From JAMOAW01 sp039908535 (GTDB lineage: Bacteria; Pseudomonadota; Magnetococcia; Magnetococcales; JADFZT01), in NCBI GenBank assembly GCA_039908535.1, contig JAMOAW010000016.1, positions 1 to 64,000 on the forward strand: DNA of 64,000 nucleotides, read 5' to 3'. A program made the translations under genes and the position numbers. Shown one piece after another: positions 1 through 9,099 of this stretch (positions within the stretch are counted from its first letter, which is position 1; each line of letters opens with the position of its first letter). Under the pieces are notes generated by a model, which saw only the letters and a list, made by a program, of their open reading frames with translations, had not been told where the DNA came from and did no database searches.

Positions 1-169
1 TTGCTTTTGCTTTTGCTTTTGCTTTTGCTTTTGCTTTTGCTTTTGCTTTTGACCTCGGTTTTGCTTCCTTCAAAAAGCAGGGGGATTGGGGGATGCAATC
101 CCCCAAGGTCTTGACTTTGTTTTTTGTTCAGGCCCGCGTTAATCGTCCACACTTAAATGTGGTGGTACC
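1..169 (-). repeat. B-type repeat element with hexamer array
   Basis: This element ends at a GGTACC site at 164-169 and carries the same internal sequence as the copy at 55137-55310, in opposite orientation. It contains the hairpin GGGGGATGCAATCCCCC. Its distal end is an array of at least eight TTGCTT hexamers (1 to about 50), present as only about one unit in the other copy, so the array has probably expanded by slippage. It starts three bases beyond the stop of the SPOR-domain gene. The left border is cut by the window edge. Confidence 0.8.
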
Positions 170-172
170 GAA

Positions 173-1207
173 TTAATTCGTACCGGGTGAAATCGTTACA
201 ACAACCGGGGTTGATCCTGGAATACGCCAACGATCCTGGGCTTTAATGGCCACATCCCGAGAATTATAGGGACCTAATCGCACCTGATAGAGTTTATTGC
301 CATTTGAAGTACTTTGAATAATTCCGACACTCGCCCCATTTTTTTGCAAATTTTCAACCCATGATTGCGCTTGTTTGACATTGGAAAAAATCGCCAAATT
401 AACAGCGAAAACACCGCTTGTGGTCTTTTTGGCCATTAATGACTCTTGCCACTTATTGTCAACTGGCTTGGGGGGGGTGGATTTGCTGACGGTAGTGGGC
501 AGAGTGGGATTATTTGCCTCTCCTGGGGGTTGATAGGCCACTCCTTTACCCGAATTCTCCTCCTGGGGTAAAACAACCGTTCGTTTGGCAAAAATGTTAT
601 AAAAGGTCAAATCAACATCTTTATTTCTGGAAGGAAGCTCGGCATCCAAAGTTTCCGGGGTATCGACTTCCAAAACCGTTGCAACAGATTCAGCCCCCTC
701 TTTTGCCTTCGGTTCATCTTTTTTCTTGGGTTCGACAGACTTTTGAGCCAGCTGTTTTTTCTCCTCCTCAGCCATTTTCTCGGCCTCATCGACTTTTTTC
801 CTGCCAAAAAGCCGGGCAAAAAATCCAACTTTTTCCGGTTCAACCACCTGTTGTGGTTCAGGAATAGGAGAGGATTCCCCCTCTTTTGGAGGGATAATTA
901 ATTTTTTAGGCTCAATCACCTTTTTAGGCTCAACAATTTTTTTAGGTGGTGCCATAGGTTTGGGTTGTACCACTGTTTTAGGTTTGGTGGCATTCAAAGA
1001 GGTCATAATGACCTCTGGCCCCTGCGCCGAAGGTGGGGCTTTCGGAACGGTCGCGCTCTCCTCCTCCTGGGGAGGAGGAGGCTCAGAAGGGTCTCTCACA
1101 AGCCACCAAACGCCGCCAATAAAAAGGACCATAGAGATCAGCCCCCAAGGCATGCGACGTTGGTGTTTTCTACGATAACGTTTAGTGGTGGGATAACGTG
1201 GGTTCAC
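173..1207 (-). CDS. SPOR-domain inner-membrane protein
   Basis: A probable cell-division protein that binds denuded septal peptidoglycan. A short basic N-terminus (RYRRKHQRR) is followed by one membrane helix (about residues 19-38, WGLISMVLFIGGVWWLV). A long Pro/Lys/Glu-rich linker with PKK/EPKK-type repeats leads to a C-terminal SPOR domain over roughly the last 80 residues. This is a DedD/FtsN-like layout. I chose the GTG at 1207, which overlaps the argS stop (ATGTGA) and gives 344 aa. An ATG at 1261 would add 18 residues inside argS. The tight overlap points to co-transcription with argS. The exact division role cannot be read from sequence. Confidence 0.85.
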   Translation of the reverse strand: MNPRYPTTKRYRRKHQRRMPWGLISMVLFIGGVWWLVRDPSEPPPPQEEESATVPKAPPSAQGPEVIMTSLNATKPKTVVQPKPMAPPKKIVEPKKVIEPKKLIIPPKEGESSPIPEPQQVVEPEKVGFFARLFGRKKVDEAEKMAEEEKKQLAQKSVEPKKKDEPKAKEGAESVATVLEVDTPETLDAELPSRNKDVDLTFYNIFAKRTVVLPQEENSGKGVAYQPPGEANNPTLPTTVSKSTPPKPVDNKWQESLMAKKTTSGVFAVNLAIFSNVKQAQSWVENLQKNGASVGIIQSTSNGNKLYQVRLGPYNSRDVAIKAQDRWRIPGSTPVVVTISPGTN

Positions 1208-2910
1208 ATGCTTTCCGGTGCCTGAATACCCAACAGACCGAGTCCGTTGGCCAGAACACAACGAACCGCCGAAATGAGCTTTAAACGGGCGTTGCGTAGG
1301 TTGATATCCGATTCTAAAATTCGATGACCATTATAATAGGTATGAAAAGCCGTTGCCAGTTCAATTAAATAATAGGGTATACGATGCGGCTCAAAATTTT
1401 TCGCAGCGTTTTCGACGATTTCCGGGTAACTTCCTAAAAGTCGAACGAGATCCAACTCAGCCTGCGACTGCAACAACGACAGATCGGCCTCCTCCCCCTC
1501 CTCCAACCCTTTTTCGCGCAATTGCCGCCCAACCGAACAGATACGAGCATGGGCATATTGAACATAAAAAACTGGATTGTCATTGCTTTTGGCCACGGCC
1601 AAATCCAAATCAAAGTCCAACCCTGAATTTTCCGAACGGGTCAAAAACCAAAAACGGACCGCATCGGCACTGGTCTCCTCGACAATTTCGTTCAAGGTGA
1701 CAAAATTTCCCGCCCGTTTAGACATCCGCACCGGTTCGCCGCCACGGGTTAAGTTGACCATTTGCATCAATTTAACCTCCAGAAGATCGGTTTTGCCAGT
1801 CAGAGCCGCCAACGCAGCTTGCACCCGTTTGATATATCCGCCATGATCGGCCCCCCAAACATTGATAAGCCGATCAAAACCGCGTTGTGCTTTATCAAAA
1901 TGGTAGGCCACATCGGCCGCAAAATAGGTATATTGTCCATCCCCTTTTTGCAAAGGACGATCCACCTCATCACCAAACCGAGTCGAACGAAACAATAACT
2001 GCGGTCGCGCTTCCCACTCTTCTGTTTCGGTTGCGGACAGGGCTTTGGGTGGTTCCAAGATGCCTTGATACAGAAGTCCTTTTTCGGTCAACAAGGCCAG
2101 AACCTGTTCAATACGCCCTTCCCTATGTAAGGTGCGCTCGGAAAACCAACTGTCAAAACGAATACCCAATTGGTCAAGATCTTGACGGATATATGCCAAA
2201 ACCGTCGCAACGGCAAAATCAACGACCGGTTGTGGAGCGACATGACAAGAAAGCCAAACACCCCCCTCTTGCTCAATAAGTTTTTGTGCGATCTCGCCCA
2301 CATACTCCCCAGGATAAAATTCTTCTGGAGGGGAGAGATCCAAACCCAATTTTTGCCGATAACGATACAGCACAGAGTTGCCCAGAACCTCAATTTGATG
2401 CCCCGCATCGTTGATATAATATTCCCGCAGGACCTCATACCCCGATGCTTCCAAAATTCTTGCCAAAACATCCCCAAAAATCGCCCCACGTCCATGGCCA
2501 ACATGCATCGGGCCCGTGGGATTGGCCGAGACAAATTCAATTTGAATCCGTTTGCCACGCCCAAAAGAGCCTCGACCATATTGCGTACCAGCTTGTAATA
2601 TATCGGTGATCACCCCCAACAACGAAGTCGTAGAGAGGGTAAAATTAATAAATCCAGGACCAGCTATTTGACAATCAGCCAAGGTCGACCGATCCAAAGA
2701 TAACGCCAACAAAATTTTTTCTGCCAAGGCCCGTGGTTTAAGATCGGTCCAGCGACTCAACACCAAGGCGGCATTTGTCGAAAAATCCCCGTGGTTTTTC
2801 TCCCTCGGTCGTTCCACCTTAAAGGGTAGAAGAGTCCCCGCCGGAAAAACACCCTCCTGTGTGAGTTGCTCCAAAGCCCTTTGGAGCAACGTCTCAATCA
2901 TTCGACGCAT
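1204..2910 (-). CDS. argS: Arginyl-tRNA synthetase
   Basis: A class I aminoacyl-tRNA synthetase that charges tRNA-Arg in the cytoplasm. The 568-residue protein has the N-terminal Arg-tRNA recognition domain, the HIGH-type motif HVGHGRG in the context SANPTGPMHVGHGRGAIFGD, and the second signature as RMSKRAGNFVTL. The C-terminal DALR anticodon-binding domain contains YVQYAHARICS. Length and motif order are normal. The start ATG has AAGGAAGGG seven bases upstream. It is the first gene of a leftward pair with the SPOR gene. About 190 bp separates it from the divergent cobT. Confidence 0.97.
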   Translation of the reverse strand: MRRMIETLLQRALEQLTQEGVFPAGTLLPFKVERPREKNHGDFSTNAALVLSRWTDLKPRALAEKILLALSLDRSTLADCQIAGPGFINFTLSTTSLLGVITDILQAGTQYGRGSFGRGKRIQIEFVSANPTGPMHVGHGRGAIFGDVLARILEASGYEVLREYYINDAGHQIEVLGNSVLYRYRQKLGLDLSPPEEFYPGEYVGEIAQKLIEQEGGVWLSCHVAPQPVVDFAVATVLAYIRQDLDQLGIRFDSWFSERTLHREGRIEQVLALLTEKGLLYQGILEPPKALSATETEEWEARPQLLFRSTRFGDEVDRPLQKGDGQYTYFAADVAYHFDKAQRGFDRLINVWGADHGGYIKRVQAALAALTGKTDLLEVKLMQMVNLTRGGEPVRMSKRAGNFVTLNEIVEETSADAVRFWFLTRSENSGLDFDLDLAVAKSNDNPVFYVQYAHARICSVGRQLREKGLEEGEEADLSLLQSQAELDLVRLLGSYPEIVENAAKNFEPHRIPYYLIELATAFHTYYNGHRILESDINLRNARLKLISAVRCVLANGLGLLGIQAPESM

Positions 2911-3102
2911 CTTTTTTCCCTTCCTTTAGAAAACCAAAATTTAAAGTTTAAATGGCTTTACCCCATAAAGGCAATGGAACATTTGCAATTGTTTCATAAA
3001 AAAGATACAAAATGGTCTGGAAATCATGAATAGAGGAGGGTATGCTATACTCATATAATTTGGATTTTATCGATAAGTTAGGCTAAAAGGGAATCTTATC
3101 CA

Positions 3103-4134
3103 TTGAAGAACGTCTGGTATCACAATCATATCAAAATAATTGCCAACCAATCCCAAAAAAAGGTCCATAGACTTCTCACCGAGAGCACCCTTCCGCCAGG
3201 AGGATTGGGATTGATACAAAACTTAGCGGTTCGATTGACAGGGATGGCTGGGGAGCAAGAACCCGACCTCCATCCGGCCAAAATCGTCCTTTTTGCCGCC
3301 GATCATGGCATGGTTATCCATGGTGTAGAGGCCGTCTCTTGTCATACTTCGGTGGCGCAAATCCGCTCCATCTTGGCCAAAGAGGCTCCCATTGCCATTC
3401 TCGCCGACCACCTCCATGTTGAATTACAGGTGATCGATGTGGGTTTGACAGAAAACATTGAAAAATTAAATGGTTTATTGGATCGACGCATTCAAAACGG
3501 TTCCACCGACTTTTTACAGGCCCCTGCCATGACTCACGAACAATTATCCCTCGCCATGCAGCTGGGAGAAGAGGCCGTCAGACAGGCTGTCGAAAACGGT
3601 GTTCGTCTTTTTATCCCAGGAGAGATTGGGGTGGGTGGTTCAACCGCAGCGGGGGCGATGGTCAGCATTCTTTTGGGCGTTGCCCCAGAACTGGTCGCTG
3701 GACCTAGCAAAGGGTTGGATGAAAAAGGGATGGTACGCAAAGCTCAGGTCATTCAAAAAGGCATTGATCGCCATCTCCCCTTTAACAACATTCCCCTTGA
3801 AGCTCTGCGCTGTCTGGGCGGTTTAGATTTGGCCGCCATGACGGGGGCCTTTATTGCCTGTGGACAGCGTGGAATTCCAGCCCTAGTGGATGGGTTTGTC
3901 GCCTGTACAGCGGCCCTCGTCGCCATCACCCTCCATCCTTCTTTAAAAGAGTGGCTGATTTTTGCCCATCGCTCTGGAGAACCTGGCCAACGCTTTATCT
4001 TACAAACCTTGGATGTGCAGCCCATTCTACAATTGGATCTCCGCCTGGGAGAGGGGTTTGGTGCCCTTTCCTGCCTGCCTTTGTTGCGCATTTCTTGTGA
4101 GTTGGCGCGAAAAATGCTTCGAAACAAACAATGA
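3103..4134 (+). CDS. cobT: Nicotinate-nucleotide:dimethylbenzimidazole phosphoribosyltransferase
   Basis: Makes alpha-ribazole phosphate from DMB and nicotinate mononucleotide in the lower-ligand branch of cobalamin assembly. The 343-residue protein has the family blocks FAADHGMVIHGVEAVS and GEIGVGGSTAAGA, and the C-terminal RLGEGFGALSCLPLL that carries the catalytic Glu region. The start is TTG, with AAAAGGG about 12 bases upstream, which is a weak arrangement; the true start could differ by a few codons. Its stop overlaps the cobC start as ATGA, so the two genes are translationally coupled. No cobS or cobU is present in the window, and I saw no cobalamin riboswitch upstream. Confidence 0.93.
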   Translation: MKNVWYHNHIKIIANQSQKKVHRLLTESTLPPGGLGLIQNLAVRLTGMAGEQEPDLHPAKIVLFAADHGMVIHGVEAVSCHTSVAQIRSILAKEAPIAILADHLHVELQVIDVGLTENIEKLNGLLDRRIQNGSTDFLQAPAMTHEQLSLAMQLGEEAVRQAVENGVRLFIPGEIGVGGSTAAGAMVSILLGVAPELVAGPSKGLDEKGMVRKAQVIQKGIDRHLPFNNIPLEALRCLGGLDLAAMTGAFIACGQRGIPALVDGFVACTAALVAITLHPSLKEWLIFAHRSGEPGQRFILQTLDVQPILQLDLRLGEGFGALSCLPLLRISCELARKMLRNKQ

Positions 4135-4745
4135 CCTACCGCGAGAGCGAAACAACCATAGATCTCCTGCGCCACGGGGAACCCGTGGGCGGCGAACGGT
4201 TTCGCGGAACTTTGGACGATCCCCTCTCTTCTGAAGGGTGGATCCAAATGCAAAATGCCGTGGCAGGCTGTATGGCATGGGAGGTAGTGGTAACCTCACC
4301 CATGCGGCGCTGCGCTGAGTTTGCCCAAACGGTGGCCAAACAATTGGCCATTCCTTTGGAAATAGATCCCCGGTTTCGCGAAATGAGCTTTGGCACCTGG
4401 GAAGGGTATACGGGACAGGAGTTATTGCGCACCGACCAGGAAAGAATCATGCAATTTTGGCAAAATCCTTGGCTTTTTCCCCCTCCAGGTGGAGAACACC
4501 TGCAGGATCTTCGCATGCGGGTCGAACAGGGTTGGCAAGAACTGGAACAACGCTTTTGGGGAGGTCATCTTCTGTTGGTGGCCCATGGCGGGGTGATCCG
4601 CATGATTCTGGCCTTGGTGTTAAAAATACCGTTAGAACATTTATCTAGAATAACGGTTCCTTACGCAGCACTCAGCCGCATTCGTATAGATCGCGTCGGA
4701 ACCGATACCCTTCCACGTCTGATTTTTCACAATGGAAGGCCATAA
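4131..4745 (+). CDS. cobC: Alpha-ribazole phosphatase-like histidine phosphatase
   Basis: A histidine-phosphatase-superfamily enzyme of 204 aa with the phosphohistidine motif LLRHGEP near the N-terminus and the second catalytic His in LLVAHGGVIRM. SEGW and RFREMSFGTWEG are also typical of the CobC/phosphoglycerate mutase family. Overlap with cobT (ATGA) is the main reason for assigning alpha-ribazole-5'-phosphate as substrate. From sequence alone it could be another small phosphomonoesterase. It is followed directly by an A-type repeat that may end the transcript. Confidence 0.85.
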   Translation: MTYRESETTIDLLRHGEPVGGERFRGTLDDPLSSEGWIQMQNAVAGCMAWEVVVTSPMRRCAEFAQTVAKQLAIPLEIDPRFREMSFGTWEGYTGQELLRTDQERIMQFWQNPWLFPPPGGEHLQDLRMRVEQGWQELEQRFWGGHLLLVAHGGVIRMILALVLKIPLEHLSRITVPYAALSRIRIDRVGTDTLPRLIFHNGRP

Positions 4746-4760
4746 CTTTAGATATATCAA

Positions 4761-4913
4761 AAAATTAAAATCAAGACCTTGGGGGGCGGAGAACCGCCCC
4801 CCAATTCCCCCCCCCCCTTTTCTTTTAATACTTAAAAAAAAGGGGGGTTGGGGGATTCATCCCCCAAGGTTTTGTCTTTGATTTTGATTTTTATTTTTTG
4901 CCCGCAGGGCATC
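4761..4913 (+). repeat. A-type multi-hairpin repeat
   Basis: A nearly complete copy. In this orientation it reads a GGGGGGCGG/CCGCCCCCC hairpin, an A/T-rich centre, GGGGGATTCATCCCCC and the GCCCGCAGGGC end. It lies between cobC and the VanZ-like gene and just upstream of the latter's start. Confidence 0.85.
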
Positions 4914-4943
4914 CTGATTCTTCATTATCGTGGGGAAATCTCT

Positions 4944-5534
4944 TTGAAGACCGCAAAATTCATCACCTGGGTGAAAAAAGATCCAAAAAATTTATATAGA
5001 ACATTGTTATTATTCTATTTATTTCTTCTTTATACCATCCTACCTCTCACCCCGGTGGCCGTCAGCTATATGTATACCAAAATTGGCCCCTCTGTGTTTG
5101 GTATTGGGGTCAATTCATCCTTGCTCGCCCTCACCCTAGCTGGTTTGGGACTCCTTATTTATTATCGTATTACAGACCATTGGATCTACGTCTTACTGCC
5201 GACCATCTGCACCGCCTTGGTCATCATAAGAATTGAAAAGGCCGTGGAACGGGTTCATTTTTTAGAATATTTTATTGTCGGTTTCCTCGTCTGTAAATCA
5301 TTGCGCGTGGTCTCTTGGAGACTGGCCTTATGGGCCACTTTTATTGTTTTGAGCATTGGAACATTAGACGAAGGGATCCAAGGGCTACTGCCCAATCGCT
5401 ATTGGGATATACGCGATTTGGGAATGAATGCCATAGGGGGTGGATTGGGGTTATGGTGGGCACGATTTGTCGGACGCAGGGGATCGTTTAGTCGGGATCC
5501 GCAACCGATCCCCCCAGCCAATGATCTCCCATAA
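4944..5534 (+). CDS. VanZ-like membrane protein
   Basis: A 196-residue protein with about five hydrophobic segments and the C-terminal VanZ-family signature: an acidic GTLDEGIQGLLPNR stretch, then DIRDLGMNAIGGGLG. VanZ-like proteins are small polytopic membrane proteins, mostly of unknown function; the name comes from teicoplanin resistance and does not imply it here. I chose the TTG at 4944 because GGGGA lies seven bases upstream. The longer open frame from 4848 would be encoded by the repeat and is unlikely to be real. Its last 47 bp overlap the end of the convergent HD-GYP gene. Confidence 0.75.
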   Translation: MKTAKFITWVKKDPKNLYRTLLLFYLFLLYTILPLTPVAVSYMYTKIGPSVFGIGVNSSLLALTLAGLGLLIYYRITDHWIYVLLPTICTALVIIRIEKAVERVHFLEYFIVGFLVCKSLRVVSWRLALWATFIVLSIGTLDEGIQGLLPNRYWDIRDLGMNAIGGGLGLWWARFVGRRGSFSRDPQPIPPANDLP

Positions 5535-7476
5535 CAATTCCGGTCATAGCAGGAATCTCTAACACATCGGAAAAATCGATCTCAACTGGACCGATTTGAT
5601 TAAACAAAAATTCTTGGAGTGGATCCAGTTCATTTTTGGCAGCACGTTTTTCCATCTCTTGTAGGGTATCGCCCTCGCGAATAAACATAAATTCCGCGCG
5701 CATACGATCAATCGAGCGAACAACGCGAATATCATAGTATATTTTATATTCGGTCTTAATGCGTAATTTGGCCAACTCCTGATCAGAAATAGCAAAACCT
5801 TTTTGACGCAAATAGTCCAGACGAAAAAAAGGTTTGGGCTCCTGAGGGGGAATGACCAGACGTTTAGCCGTGAGTTTGTCCATAGTAATGCCAAATTCGG
5901 ACAAATCGGCCAGCAGCAAACGCTGCTCATAGGCAGGAAGATGGATCCATCTTTTTTTGTAAACTTCAATACCCAGTCGCGCCAATTTGTCATAAGGAAC
6001 AGAAAACCCCCTTTTTTCAAGACGATGCAACAGAATACCCTTCTCTTTTTTGATCAACGAGAGATCAAACTTCCAAATTTTTAATTTCGCCAATAGATTA
6101 GCTGTTTGTAATTCCTCATAGGTAAGAAATTTTTCGGTTACTTCAAGACGAATACATTGCTGTTGTTCAATAACTTGATTTTTTTCTGGTTGAATACCAA
6201 GTTTGGCCAAGGCCGCATGCGAAAGATCGATTTGTGGGTCACTGTTTTTGGTTAACTGCTGAAGCTTCTGAAGTGGCATCCCCCCCTGACGACGTAACTG
6301 ATCGATATCAACTTGTTTTTTTTGCAAATAGGGCAAAAGAGCCAATTTTTCAATTTCATCAATACTCAAAAAAAGGATCGGTTTGCCAAGCTGTATGGGG
6401 GGTGTCTCGACAAACCATTTGATCTCTTTTTCCCGTGGCAAGGCCACTTGCAGACCCAATGGCAAAAGCACAACATGTTTGCGATTATAAAAGGCATGCC
6501 AAGCTCGAAAAATATCTGGATTAAAATGGCCTTGCTTGGCATCGGCATTCATGATAACCAGCACTTTGACAGGTAACAATTGCCCTTTATAAGAACGAAT
6601 CTCCTCTAAAGCGGCCACCATATCGGCAATAGCGGCAATATGAAGAATAGCCAGTTGCCCAGGGGAGATGGTTGAAAAAATTTTATCCATCGAAAGACCC
6701 AACTCCTCTTGCACCAACTGACGAAATTGGGTCAAAGCACCATACCCTTTGTTGGGCCGCCAAGCGAACCATTCATGATGGGTCAAGGCCACCAGAACGG
6801 CATTGGAACAGACTCCTTGATAAAGAAGTTTGCCCCCAACAAATGTATGAAGTTGAATCTCCTGCCATTGTTCCAAATTCAGACTGCCAGGCCAGTTCAG
6901 TGTCATCAATTTAATACCAATCTTACCAATATCGTGAAACATCACTGCCAAGGAGACTTCAAGAATTTTTTGGTCGTTCCAACCCAATTCCCGTCCAATA
7001 GACATGGCGTTAAAACCCGAAATCACACTATGATGGGCACTGTTGGGATGATGATTATTGAGATCGATAAGGGTATCGGCAATGTGCGAATTAAACTGAT
7101 GAATAATGGCGTTAAAATTTTGGCGAATGAGATTTTCCAATTTTTGCAATTCGGCCAACTGTTGAAATTGAATGACGGCTGCATCCATAGAAATCCCAGG
7201 TTTGGCGAGTATTCGTTCCAAAAAATTTAATAATTGTTCCATCGCTTGGGCCGTTTTGTTTAAATTCTCTACGGCGATGGGGATTGCAAATATCGTTTTA
7301 ATTTGATGATATTTCAATTGCTCAATAAGATGTGAGGTGATCTCGGCACTGCGCGTACAAAGAATCGCCGCACTTTTTGGATGTTTGACATCTTGAGCCA
7401 ACATCATATGATGTAGAATCTCTGGATCGTCTAAAAAATATTCACCTTTTTCTAATTTGATAGAGGTATCTGTCAT
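5488..7476 (-). CDS. Variant HD-GYP-like protein with C-terminal repeats
   Basis: An approximately 662-residue soluble protein. An N-terminal region of about 150 residues leads to an HD-type hydrolase domain with FHDIGKIGI near residue 180 and LTHHEW further on. The family GYP signature appears as NKGYGAL, with Gly in place of Pro. HD-GYP proteins degrade cyclic-di-GMP, but the change makes activity uncertain. The C-terminal half contains several degenerate segments of the form 'L-x-x-(K/R)-G-(F/I)-x-(I/V)-x-x-x-(K/E)-LA-(K/R)-L-x-I', for example around KRGFSVPYDKLARLGI and QKGFAISDQELAKLRI. I do not recognise this region. The ATG at 7476 has GGTGA at good spacing. Confidence 0.75.
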   Translation of the reverse strand: MTDTSIKLEKGEYFLDDPEILHHMMLAQDVKHPKSAAILCTRSAEITSHLIEQLKYHQIKTIFAIPIAVENLNKTAQAMEQLLNFLERILAKPGISMDAAVIQFQQLAELQKLENLIRQNFNAIIHQFNSHIADTLIDLNNHHPNSAHHSVISGFNAMSIGRELGWNDQKILEVSLAVMFHDIGKIGIKLMTLNWPGSLNLEQWQEIQLHTFVGGKLLYQGVCSNAVLVALTHHEWFAWRPNKGYGALTQFRQLVQEELGLSMDKIFSTISPGQLAILHIAAIADMVAALEEIRSYKGQLLPVKVLVIMNADAKQGHFNPDIFRAWHAFYNRKHVVLLPLGLQVALPREKEIKWFVETPPIQLGKPILFLSIDEIEKLALLPYLQKKQVDIDQLRRQGGMPLQKLQQLTKNSDPQIDLSHAALAKLGIQPEKNQVIEQQQCIRLEVTEKFLTYEELQTANLLAKLKIWKFDLSLIKKEKGILLHRLEKRGFSVPYDKLARLGIEVYKKRWIHLPAYEQRLLLADLSEFGITMDKLTAKRLVIPPQEPKPFFRLDYLRQKGFAISDQELAKLRIKTEYKIYYDIRVVRSIDRMRAEFMFIREGDTLQEMEKRAAKNELDPLQEFLFNQIGPVEIDFSDVLEIPAMTGIVMGDHWLGGSVADPD

Positions 7477-7506
7477 TTGAATCACCAAAAATATTTAATT
7501 TAAACT

Positions 7507-7653
7507 AATGCCTGGCGGGCAAAAAAAAATCACAGGCCAAACCTTGGGGGATGAATCCCCCAAACCCCCTCTTTTTTTTAAGAATTGAAAAAGAGGGGTG
7601 GGGAGAATTGGGGGGCGGTTCTCCGCCCCCCAAGGTCTTGATTTTTATTTTTC
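7507..7653 (-). repeat. A-type multi-hairpin repeat
   Basis: A full copy in the minus orientation between the HD-GYP and XPB genes. It begins with a variant end, GCCTGGCGGGC, and ends at the TTTTTATTTTTC side. Confidence 0.85.
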
Positions 7654-7720
7654 ATTAAATGCACAATTCTATGTATAACGTTTTTTTTCTAACCTGGAAA
7701 GGGGCTGTCAAACAAGTAAG

Positions 7721-9094
7721 ATGGTCAAGATATATTTTGATCAAGGCACATTGCGCATTTTAGCCACTCCAGAAGAGTTGGAACCGGTGGCCCGATATGT
7801 CCGTTGGGACGATCGGCATGGCTGTTTTCGTGCCGAGGGGTGCCATTACGGCCCCCTCGTTTTAACCCTGCACCGCTTAAGCCACCCTTTTGAAGATCAT
7901 GCAAAGGCCTTTGCACCGCAACGTTTTGTCTCCAAGGAGGCGATCACCCCCAGACCGCATCAAGAAGCAGCTCTGAAGGCTTGGAATCGGGGAGAACGAT
8001 TTGGTATCGTGGTTTTGCCAACCGGCAGTGGCAAATCTCTCCTGGCCCGTATGGCCATCTCTTTAGTGGGACGGGATACCTTGATTTTGGTGCCAACCAT
8101 CGACTTAATGCTGCAATGGCATGGCCAGTTGCAAACGGCATTTGACCTCCCCGTTGGGTTGATGGGGGGGGGAGAAAATCGCGTGGAATCCCTGACCGTC
8201 AGCACCTACGATTCAGGCTATCTACACATGGAGCGGGTGGGAAACCGGTTTGGATTTTTAATCTGTGACGAGTGTCACCATTTACCCGCCACCACCACCC
8301 GTCACGTGGCCATCATGAGCATTGCCCCCTTTCGTTTGGGTCTAACCGCCACCCCAGAGCGGGCCGATGGCTTGGAAGAGGAGATGTTTGAACTTCTCGG
8401 TCCCATTCGCTATCGAACTGAAATTGCCGATTTAGAAGGAGATTATCTCTCTCCCTACCAGTTAGAGCAGGTGTTTGTGATTTTGGATCCCGATGAACGA
8501 CAAGCCTATGATGCCGCCTATACCCACTATCGCGAATTCGCGCGTGCCAGCGGGGTACGTTTAAACACCCCGGATGGCTGGGGACAATTTATTCGTATTT
8601 GCGCCCGCTCTCGTGAAGGACGAGCGGCCTATGCCGCCTATCGCATGCAAAAACATTTGGCGCGCGCCTCCCGGGCCAAATTACGCAGTGTATGGAAATT
8701 ATTACGCAAACACGCGGGACAACGGGTGTTGATTTTCACCGATGACAACGCCACCGCCTATACCATCGGCGAAACCTTTTTTCTGCCGGTGATTACCCAC
8801 AAAACCAAATTGCCCGAACGCAAAAACTTGTTGGATGGATTTCGTTCGGGGCGTTTTTCTTGTTTGGTCAACTCCCGTGTTCTCAATGAAGGGGTGGATG
8901 TCCCGGAAGCCTCGGTGGGCATTATCGTCTCTGGCAGCGGTTCGGTGCGGGAACATGTCCAAAGATTGGGACGCATTTTGCGTCCTGGCAAAGGCAAAAA
9001 GGCGATTTTATATGAACTCATCGCCGAGGATACCGGAGAAACCTACACCAGCGAACGCCGCCGACAACATGCCGCCTACCAACGTTTGGATTAA
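7721..9094 (+). CDS. XPB/Rad25-type SF2 DNA helicase
   Basis: A 457-residue ATP-dependent DNA translocase. A short N-terminal domain (about residues 1-75) precedes the helicase core: Walker A PTGSGKS near residues 100-106, a DECHH box in place of DEAH, motif III GLTATPERADG and motif VI QRLGRILRPG. The compact size and the QEAALKAW context match archaeal XPB rather than RecG or UvrB. The next gene begins five bases later and encodes a Bax1-type nuclease, the known partner of archaeal XPB. The pair probably unwinds and cuts damaged DNA. ATG start; the upstream ribosome site is weak. Confidence 0.88.
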   Translation: MVKIYFDQGTLRILATPEELEPVARYVRWDDRHGCFRAEGCHYGPLVLTLHRLSHPFEDHAKAFAPQRFVSKEAITPRPHQEAALKAWNRGERFGIVVLPTGSGKSLLARMAISLVGRDTLILVPTIDLMLQWHGQLQTAFDLPVGLMGGGENRVESLTVSTYDSGYLHMERVGNRFGFLICDECHHLPATTTRHVAIMSIAPFRLGLTATPERADGLEEEMFELLGPIRYRTEIADLEGDYLSPYQLEQVFVILDPDERQAYDAAYTHYREFARASGVRLNTPDGWGQFIRICARSREGRAAYAAYRMQKHLARASRAKLRSVWKLLRKHAGQRVLIFTDDNATAYTIGETFFLPVITHKTKLPERKNLLDGFRSGRFSCLVNSRVLNEGVDVPEASVGIIVSGSGSVREHVQRLGRILRPGKGKKAILYELIAEDTGETYTSERRRQHAAYQRLD

Positions 9095-9099
9095 GCCCG

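Noticed and set aside
607..843. Overlapping frames inside the SPOR-domain gene
   Set aside because: They are low-complexity shadows of the Pro/Lys/Glu-rich linker with no family features.
2911..3102. Cobalamin riboswitch before cobT
   Set aside because: The gap is under 200 bp and shows no B12-box-like sequence.
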